Assembly (NCBI GenBank): GCA_024709365.1
Contig: JANJWV010000181.1
Span: 1-50,994 of the forward strand
Reading direction: 5' to 3'
Length of the DNA: 50,994 bases
Source: Desulfomicrobium sp.
GTDB lineage: Bacteria > Desulfobacterota > Desulfovibrionia > Desulfovibrionales > Desulfomicrobiaceae
Shown: in pieces, positions 46,645 to 50,994 of the stretch
Numbering within the stretch: position 1 is the first letter of the stretch
Layout: every line of letters begins with the position of its first letter
Translations under genes and position numbers: made by a program
Notes under the pieces: model-generated
What the model was told of the DNA's origin: nothing
What the model saw: only the letters and a program-made list of their open reading frames with translations
Databases searched by the model: none

Positions 46645-48276
46645 ATGTCCATCAGAACCAAGGTCTTCCTCATCATCTTCGTCCTCTTCGCCGCCCTCGG
46701 AATAGCGGATTTCTTCGTCCAGCGCTTCATCATCTACCCGAGTTTCCTGGCACTGGAGCACCGTGAGGTCGGCGAGAACCTGCAACGCATCTTCCACGCC
46801 ATCGACCGCGAAACCTACCACGTGGAGCGCCTGTGCCGCGACTGGGCCACGTGGAACGACTCCCACGACTTCATGGCCACGGGCTACGAGGGGTTCATCG
46901 AAAGCAACCTGAGCGACGACTCCCTGGACAACATCTCCCTGAATCTGCTTGTCTTCTGCGACACAAAGGGCAACATCGTCTGGAGCCGGGTCCGCGACTT
47001 GGAGGACAAGACCTCCCTGCAGCTCGGCTTCATGGCCGAAGGACGCATCGACCTGAAGCACACGACGCTCGCCGTTCGCCCCTCTCCCGAAGGCGGCAGG
47101 GGCAAAAGGGGCATATTCAACACCGAGGCCGGGCCCATGCTCTTCGCCACCCGCGAAGTCCTGCGCTCCAACGGAACCGGTCCGACCAACGGATTCCTGA
47201 TCATGGGGCGTTTCCTGAACAAAACCATGCTCGAAACCCTGATGGAGCAGACCCGCCTGTCCTTTGAAATCGTCGACCCCCGCGATGCGTCGAAGTTCCT
47301 CTGTCGCTCGGCCGGCATGAAACCCATGACCATCGGCGACCTGATCTACTACACCAAGACCGAAGGCGGGAACTTGGTGTCCTGCGCCGGGTTCCAGGAC
47401 GAAGCCGGCGAAACCCTTTTCGGTGTCCAGTACCTCTTTCCCCGCGAGACAACCCGCAAGGGCATCGACAGCATCCGCTACGCCGTCTTCCTGGTCGTCG
47501 GCTCCGGCGTGACCGTGCTCGTGATCCTGAACCTGATGATGCAGGCCGTGGTCCTGAGGCCCCTGCGGCGTCTGACCGACCATGCCGCCAGGCTGCAGGA
47601 GGAGGGCGACTATTCCCTGCGCCTGGGGCTCGACCGCAAGGACGAGATCGGAGTCCTGGCCAAGAGCCTCGACTCCCTGGTCCAGACCATCAGCGACCGC
47701 ACCGTGGAGCTCCAGCGGGCCAACGAGCAGCTCACGCAGCTTTCCCTGAACGACGCCCTGACCGGCATCGCCAACCGCCGCATGTTCGACGCCTACCTCA
47801 AGCAGGAATGGCGGCGGGCCATGCGCGAGCAGACCCCGCTGTCCATCATGCTGGCCGACGTGGACCACTTCAAGAACTACAACGACACCTATGGCCACCA
47901 GCAGGGCGACATGTGCCTCATCGGCGTGGCCGCGGTCATGCAACTGCACATGCAGCGTCCGGCCGACCTGCTGGCCCGGTACGGCGGAGAGGAGTTCGCC
48001 GTGATCCTGCCGGCCACCGACGCCGAAGGGGCCCGCCACATGGCCGAAGTGCTGGGGCAGGCCGTCCGGGATCTGAGCATCGACCACTGCCGGTCCGACG
48101 CCGCGCCCTGCGTGACCCTGAGCATCGGCGTCGTGACCACGATCCCCTCGCCCGAGGAAGGGGACGGGGGCATGGACATGCTCCTTGAACATGCCGACCA
48201 GGCCCTGTACCAGGCCAAGAAAGCCGGACGCAACCGGGTCCTGGCCTGGACGCCCGAACTGCTCAAGGCCGACTAG
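46645..48276 (+). CDS. CHASE4-HAMP-GGDEF diguanylate cyclase
   Basis: Makes cyclic di-GMP from two GTP. 543 residues. N-terminal membrane segment (about 6-27), a CHASE4 periplasmic sensor (about 30-270, with WATWNDSHDFM), a second membrane segment (about 275-297), HAMP (VLRPLRRLTDHAARLQEEGDYSLRL), and a GGDEF domain ending at about 535. The catalytic motif is GGEEF at 447-451. RPAD at 438-441 is a proper inhibitory I-site five residues before it, so it should be active with product feedback. ATG 46645 follows AAGGAG. Divergent from lysE. Confidence 0.93.
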   Translation: MSIRTKVFLIIFVLFAALGIADFFVQRFIIYPSFLALEHREVGENLQRIFHAIDRETYHVERLCRDWATWNDSHDFMATGYEGFIESNLSDDSLDNISLNLLVFCDTKGNIVWSRVRDLEDKTSLQLGFMAEGRIDLKHTTLAVRPSPEGGRGKRGIFNTEAGPMLFATREVLRSNGTGPTNGFLIMGRFLNKTMLETLMEQTRLSFEIVDPRDASKFLCRSAGMKPMTIGDLIYYTKTEGGNLVSCAGFQDEAGETLFGVQYLFPRETTRKGIDSIRYAVFLVVGSGVTVLVILNLMMQAVVLRPLRRLTDHAARLQEEGDYSLRLGLDRKDEIGVLAKSLDSLVQTISDRTVELQRANEQLTQLSLNDALTGIANRRMFDAYLKQEWRRAMREQTPLSIMLADVDHFKNYNDTYGHQQGDMCLIGVAAVMQLHMQRPADLLARYGGEEFAVILPATDAEGARHMAEVLGQAVRDLSIDHCRSDAAPCVTLSIGVVTTIPSPEEGDGGMDMLLEHADQALYQAKKAGRNRVLAWTPELLKAD

Positions 48277-48364
48277 CCCGTACGCCGGGTCGCCTCCCGC
48301 CGGACGCGGGGAACAGCACTCCAGCCTTCATCTGCCGGCCGAAAGCCGCACCCAAAGGAAATCT

Positions 48365-49819
48365 ATGTCATTCGAATCACTCGGATTGCCCATAACGCTT
48401 GTACAGGCCCTGGCCGCACGCGGGCTGCGCGAAGCCCTGCCCGTGCAGGAGGCTGCCCTGCCCGTCCTGGCCGCCCGCGAATCGGCCATGCTCATCTCCC
48501 GGACCGGGTCGGGCAAGACCCTGGCCTACCTCCTGCCCATCCTGGCGGGCATCGACCCGCAAAGCCCGCACGTGCAGGCCGTGATCCTGACCCCGACCCA
48601 CGAGCTGGCCATGCAGATCAACCGCGTGGCCAAGGAGCTGTCGGCGGAGGCCGGCCTCGGGGTCAGAGTCCAGTCCCTCATCGGCGGCGCGGCCGCCAGC
48701 CGGCAGATCGAGGGGCTGAAGAAAAAGCCGCACATCGTCGTCGGCTCGGCCGGACGCATCACCCACCTCCTGGACCTGGGCAAGCTGAAGCTGCGCGACA
48801 CGGCCTGGCTCGTTCTCGACGAGGCGGACCGACTGCTCATCGAGGAAGGGCTCGAACACGTGCGGCGCATCACCGGCGAACTGGGGCCGCAGACGCGCTT
48901 CGTCTTCGTCTCGGCCACCGAAGGCCCGGCCACGACCCGCATCGCCAAGGGCCTGGCCCCGGACCTCAAGTTCGTGCGCGTGCAGGCGGGCATCAGCCCC
49001 TCCATCCGCCACTGCTACCTCGTGTGCGAGGAGCGGGACAAGATCGAGTGGCTGCGCAAGGCCCTGCGCGGCCTCGAACCCAGCCGCGCCCTCGTCTTCG
49101 TGCACCGCGGTGCCAGCGCCGAACGCATCTCCGAACGACTCGACTATCACCAGCTGGCCGTGGCCGACCTGCACGGGGCCAGGGACAAATTCGAACGCCA
49201 GTCCGCCCTGGACAGCTTCCGAAAGGGCCGGGCCCGGGTGCTCATCGCCTCGGACATCGCGGCCCGCGGTCTGGACATCGCGGACGTGGAACTGGTGGTC
49301 AACGTCGATGCCCCGAGCCAGAGCCGGGACTACCTGCACCGCGCCGGACGGACCGGCCGGGCCGGGGCCGCCGGGCTCGTCCTGTCCCTGCTGACCGAGG
49401 CGGAAGCCAGACTGGCCAGACGCTATTCCGAGGAGCTCGACATCTCCATGGAGCCCGTGCGCATGGTGCGCGGCGCCCTGGTCCCGTCCGACGGGTCCGG
49501 CGCACAGCCCCTGGCCCCGGCCCCGCGCAAGCGCGGCCTGGCCGCCCCCGGCTCACCGCGAAGGACAGGCAAGACCTCGACGGAGGCCCCAGCCCGCCAG
49601 CCCGGAAAAGGCGCGCGCCGCCCGGAAACCCGGCACGGGGAACCTACCGACAAGGAGCCGCAAAGCCCGGGCAGAAAATCCGGCGCGCATCCCAAACCGA
49701 GCGCACGGCGACCGGAACCCGACAGGCAGGACGGCCCGCCCCGCCGCAAGCCCGCGCAGGCCGGCAGGCCTGCGACCACCCCGCCTGCACGGCGCCCCAA
49801 ACCCAAAAAACCCGCATGA
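48365..49819 (+). CDS. DEAD-box RNA helicase with basic tail
   Basis: 484 residues. Motif I SRTGSGKT (45-52), Ia PTHELA, GG, SAGRI instead of the usual TPGR, DEAD (152-155), SAT, VFVHR, SDIAARGLDI and HRAGRTGRAG give a full helicase core of about 375 residues. Residues about 390-484 are low-complexity, Pro/Arg/Lys/Ala-rich, as in RhlE/DbpA-like tails that bind RNA. AAAGGAAA before the ATG 48365. It follows the cyclase gene by 88 bases. Confidence 0.92.
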   Translation: MSFESLGLPITLVQALAARGLREALPVQEAALPVLAARESAMLISRTGSGKTLAYLLPILAGIDPQSPHVQAVILTPTHELAMQINRVAKELSAEAGLGVRVQSLIGGAAASRQIEGLKKKPHIVVGSAGRITHLLDLGKLKLRDTAWLVLDEADRLLIEEGLEHVRRITGELGPQTRFVFVSATEGPATTRIAKGLAPDLKFVRVQAGISPSIRHCYLVCEERDKIEWLRKALRGLEPSRALVFVHRGASAERISERLDYHQLAVADLHGARDKFERQSALDSFRKGRARVLIASDIAARGLDIADVELVVNVDAPSQSRDYLHRAGRTGRAGAAGLVLSLLTEAEARLARRYSEELDISMEPVRMVRGALVPSDGSGAQPLAPAPRKRGLAAPGSPRRTGKTSTEAPARQPGKGARRPETRHGEPTDKEPQSPGRKSGAHPKPSARRPEPDRQDGPPRRKPAQAGRPATTPPARRPKPKKPA

Positions 49820-49827
49820 GCCCAGCG

Positions 49828-49865
49828 CAGACCGCCCGGATGGACCACTCCATCCGGGCGGTCTG
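49828..49865 (+). terminator. Hairpin after the DEAD-box gene
   Basis: CAGACCGCCCGGATGGA and its exact complement form a 17-bp perfect stem with a CCAC loop; only CGTTT follows, so the T tract is weak. Likely a terminator in either direction. Confidence 0.7.
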
Positions 49866-49903
49866 CGTTTACCCCCGCTTTATCTCGCAACCCCTCTAAA
49901 TCA

Positions 49904-49919
49904 TGATTGACAACAATCA
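49904..49919. promoter_or_regulatory. Palindrome upstream of the NikK-like gene
   Basis: TGATTG-ACAA-CAATCA, a perfect 6-bp inverted repeat. It also contains TTGACA at 49907-49912, which could be a -35 box. Symmetry suggests a dimeric repressor or CRP/FNR-type activator site; no consensus is matched exactly. Confidence 0.35.
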
Positions 49920-49944
49920 CGTCTCGGCTGTAGTTCATCTCTGG

Positions 49945-49971
49945 GTGTTATGATTTTATTATAGGTGTTAC
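49945..49971. promoter_or_regulatory. Direct repeat of GTGTTA before the NikK-like gene
   Basis: GTGTTAT (49945-49951) and GTGTTAC (49965-49971) are spaced 20 bases start to start. GTGTTAC is the half-site proposed for NikR in delta-proteobacteria, but there the second half is inverted; here both point the same way. The AT-rich spacer contains a TATTAT-like -10 box. Confidence 0.35.
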
Positions 49972-50066
49972 TTTTTCGGCATTTTCTTACGTTCAATATT
50001 CTTTTAACGCAATTTCCGGAGCCAGCCGTATTCCACGCACGGGTCCGGGACAGGAGGTGCGCCGCG

Positions 50067-50837
50067 ATGACGAGAATCCTATTGCTCTGTTTCACCCTGG
50101 TTTTCTGCGCCGCCAACTCGGCCCTGGCGCATTTCGGCATGCTCATTCCCTCCGCGGGCAGCATCGCGGACAAGAAGGACGCGTCGTTGACCCTGACCCT
50201 GTCCTTTTCCCATCCCATGGAGATGGTCGGCATGCCGCTGGCCGCACCCGCATCCTTCAAGGTCTTTGTCGACGGTGCGGCCGAGGATCTGCTGCCGACC
50301 CTGAAACCGGCCAAAGTCATGGAGCATGAGGCCTGGAGCGCCGCGTACGCCGTCAAAAAGCCCGGCGTGTACCAGTTCGTCATGGAGCCCAAACCCTACT
50401 GGGAGCCGGCCGAGGACTGCTTCATCGTCCACTACACCAAGACCGTCGTGCCGGCCTTCGGAGAGGAGGAGGGGTGGGACGCGCCCCTGGGCCTCAAGAC
50501 CGAGATCGTGCCCCTGACCCGCCCCTTCGGCAACTATGCGGGCAACGTCTTCCAGGGACAGGTGCTCCTCGATGGCAAGCCCGTGCCCGGAGCCATGGTC
50601 GAAGTCGAGTTTTACAACCGGGACGGCAGGCACGAAGCCCCCAACGATTACATGATCACCCAGGTCGTCAAGGCCGACGAGGGCGGCGTGTTCACCTACG
50701 GCGTGCCCTTTGCGGGCTGGTGGGGCTTCGCCGCCCTGAACACGGCGGACGAGAAGATGAACCACGAGGGCAAGCCCAAGGATGTGGAGCTCGGCGCCGT
50801 GCTGTGGACGGAATTTCTTGAACCCGTGCGCAAGTAG
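50067..50837 (+). CDS. DUF4198 / NikK-like secreted protein, possible nickel-uptake component
   Basis: 256 residues. Signal peptide [21 protein letters not shown], then [10 protein letters not shown], the start expected of DUF4198 proteins. Following parts include [30 protein letters not shown] and a C-terminal carboxypeptidase-regulatory-like fold ([27 protein letters not shown]). NikK-type DUF4198 proteins are the periplasmic extra component of NikMNQO nickel transporters. AGGAGG at 50052-50057 supports the ATG 50067. No NikMNQO genes lie in the remaining 157 bases, so the nickel link rests on family and upstream repeats. Confidence 0.8.
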   Translation: MTRILLLCFTLVFCAANSALAHFGMLIPSAGSIADKKDASLTLTLSFSHPMEMVGMPLAAPASFKVFVDGAAEDLLPTLKPAKVMEHEAWSAAYAVKKPGVYQFVMEPKPYWEPAEDCFIVHYTKTVVPAFGEEEGWDAPLGLKTEIVPLTRPFGNYAGNVFQGQVLLDGKPVPGAMVEVEFYNRDGRHEAPNDYMITQVVKADEGGVFTYGVPFAGWWGFAALNTADEKMNHEGKPKDVELGAVLWTEFLEPVRK

Positions 50838-50994
50838 GGCTACACGACTGCCTCGGGACATTCTTTCGAGACGGGGGGCCCGGCCGCCAACCCGAGCCCC
50901 CGCCCAGCCGCCGGGGCAAGCCGGAACAAAAAGGAACAGTAAATGCAAAAATAACAAAGGGTCCGCTACCCCGCCCAAAACGGCGCCCGCCCCG
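50838..50994 (+). other. GC-rich structured region at the window end
   Basis: No gene seen. It has CGGGGG/CCCCCG arms (50872-50877 and 50897-50902), other GC-rich complementary stretches, then AAGGAACAGTAA and a three-codon ATG-CAA-AAA-TAA reading. May be the leader of a gene beyond the window. Confidence 0.4.

Noticed and set aside
45817-48192. 791-residue open frame on the minus strand
   Set aside because: Runs antisense through the diguanylate cyclase and out of frame through lysE.

Overview
The window is GC-rich bacterial chromosome with tightly packed genes and mostly C/G-ending codons. It comes from a sulfate-reducing bacterium, most likely a member of the Desulfovibrionales (Desulfovibrio/Desulfomicrobium type). 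The main evidence is a complete sulfate-activation and APS-reduction block (sat, aprBA, qmoABCD), including qmoD, a gene typical of sulfate reducers. A bifunctional PutA next to an Lrp-type regulator, NfnAB, a 640-residue aconitase and formate-tetrahydrofolate ligase fit that assignment. I saw no insertion sequence, prophage, CRISPR array, rRNA or tRNA gene.

Layout. 1-2.75 kb: carB on the minus strand, cut by the window start. 3.2-6.7 kb: Lrp regulator plus putA (proline to glutamate). 7.2-11.7 kb: branched-chain or other amino-acid ABC transporter livJHMGF. 11.8-12.3 kb: EVE-domain protein. 12.4-22.0 kb, all on the minus strand: sat, then aprBA, then qmoABCD. These genes activate sulfate to APS, reduce APS to sulfite, and link that reduction to membrane electron carriers. 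22.3-24.2 kb, divergent from sat: an unusual chorismate-mutase/EPSP-synthase-like fusion that appears to have lost catalytic residues, overlapped by a small coiled-coil gene. 24.3-28.1 kb: aconitase and a PpiD-like periplasmic chaperone. 28.2-31.6 kb, minus: Rrf2 regulator, argJ, HD hydrolase, TonB-like protein and YfcE-type phosphoesterase. 31.8-34.4 kb: murB and fhs. 34.5-40.0 kb, minus: nfnAB, then a RicT/PSP1-family protein and metG. 40.2 kb: an unrecognised 121-residue gene. 40.6-46.5 kb, minus: LysE exporter, tRNA-binding protein, EamA transporter, recA, alaS. 46.6-49.8 kb: CHASE4-HAMP-GGDEF diguanylate cyclase and a DEAD-box helicase. 50.1-50.8 kb: a DUF4198/NikK-like secreted protein, perhaps for nickel uptake.

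The energy genes form one system. Sat and AprBA are soluble enzymes. QmoABC is the membrane complex thought to feed electrons to AprBA, and NfnAB balances NADH, NADPH and ferredoxin. Rex-like 18-bp sites lie upstream of both sat and aprB, which suggests NADH/NAD control of the pathway.

The most novel items are the degenerate chorismate-mutase/EPSPS fusion beside sat, the long interrupted inverted repeat upstream of qmoA, an ATCAT-type repeat cluster before lrp-putA with a related copy before the liv operon, and a direct repeat of GTGTTA before the NikK-like gene. All assignments are from reading sequence by eye; no database search was run.
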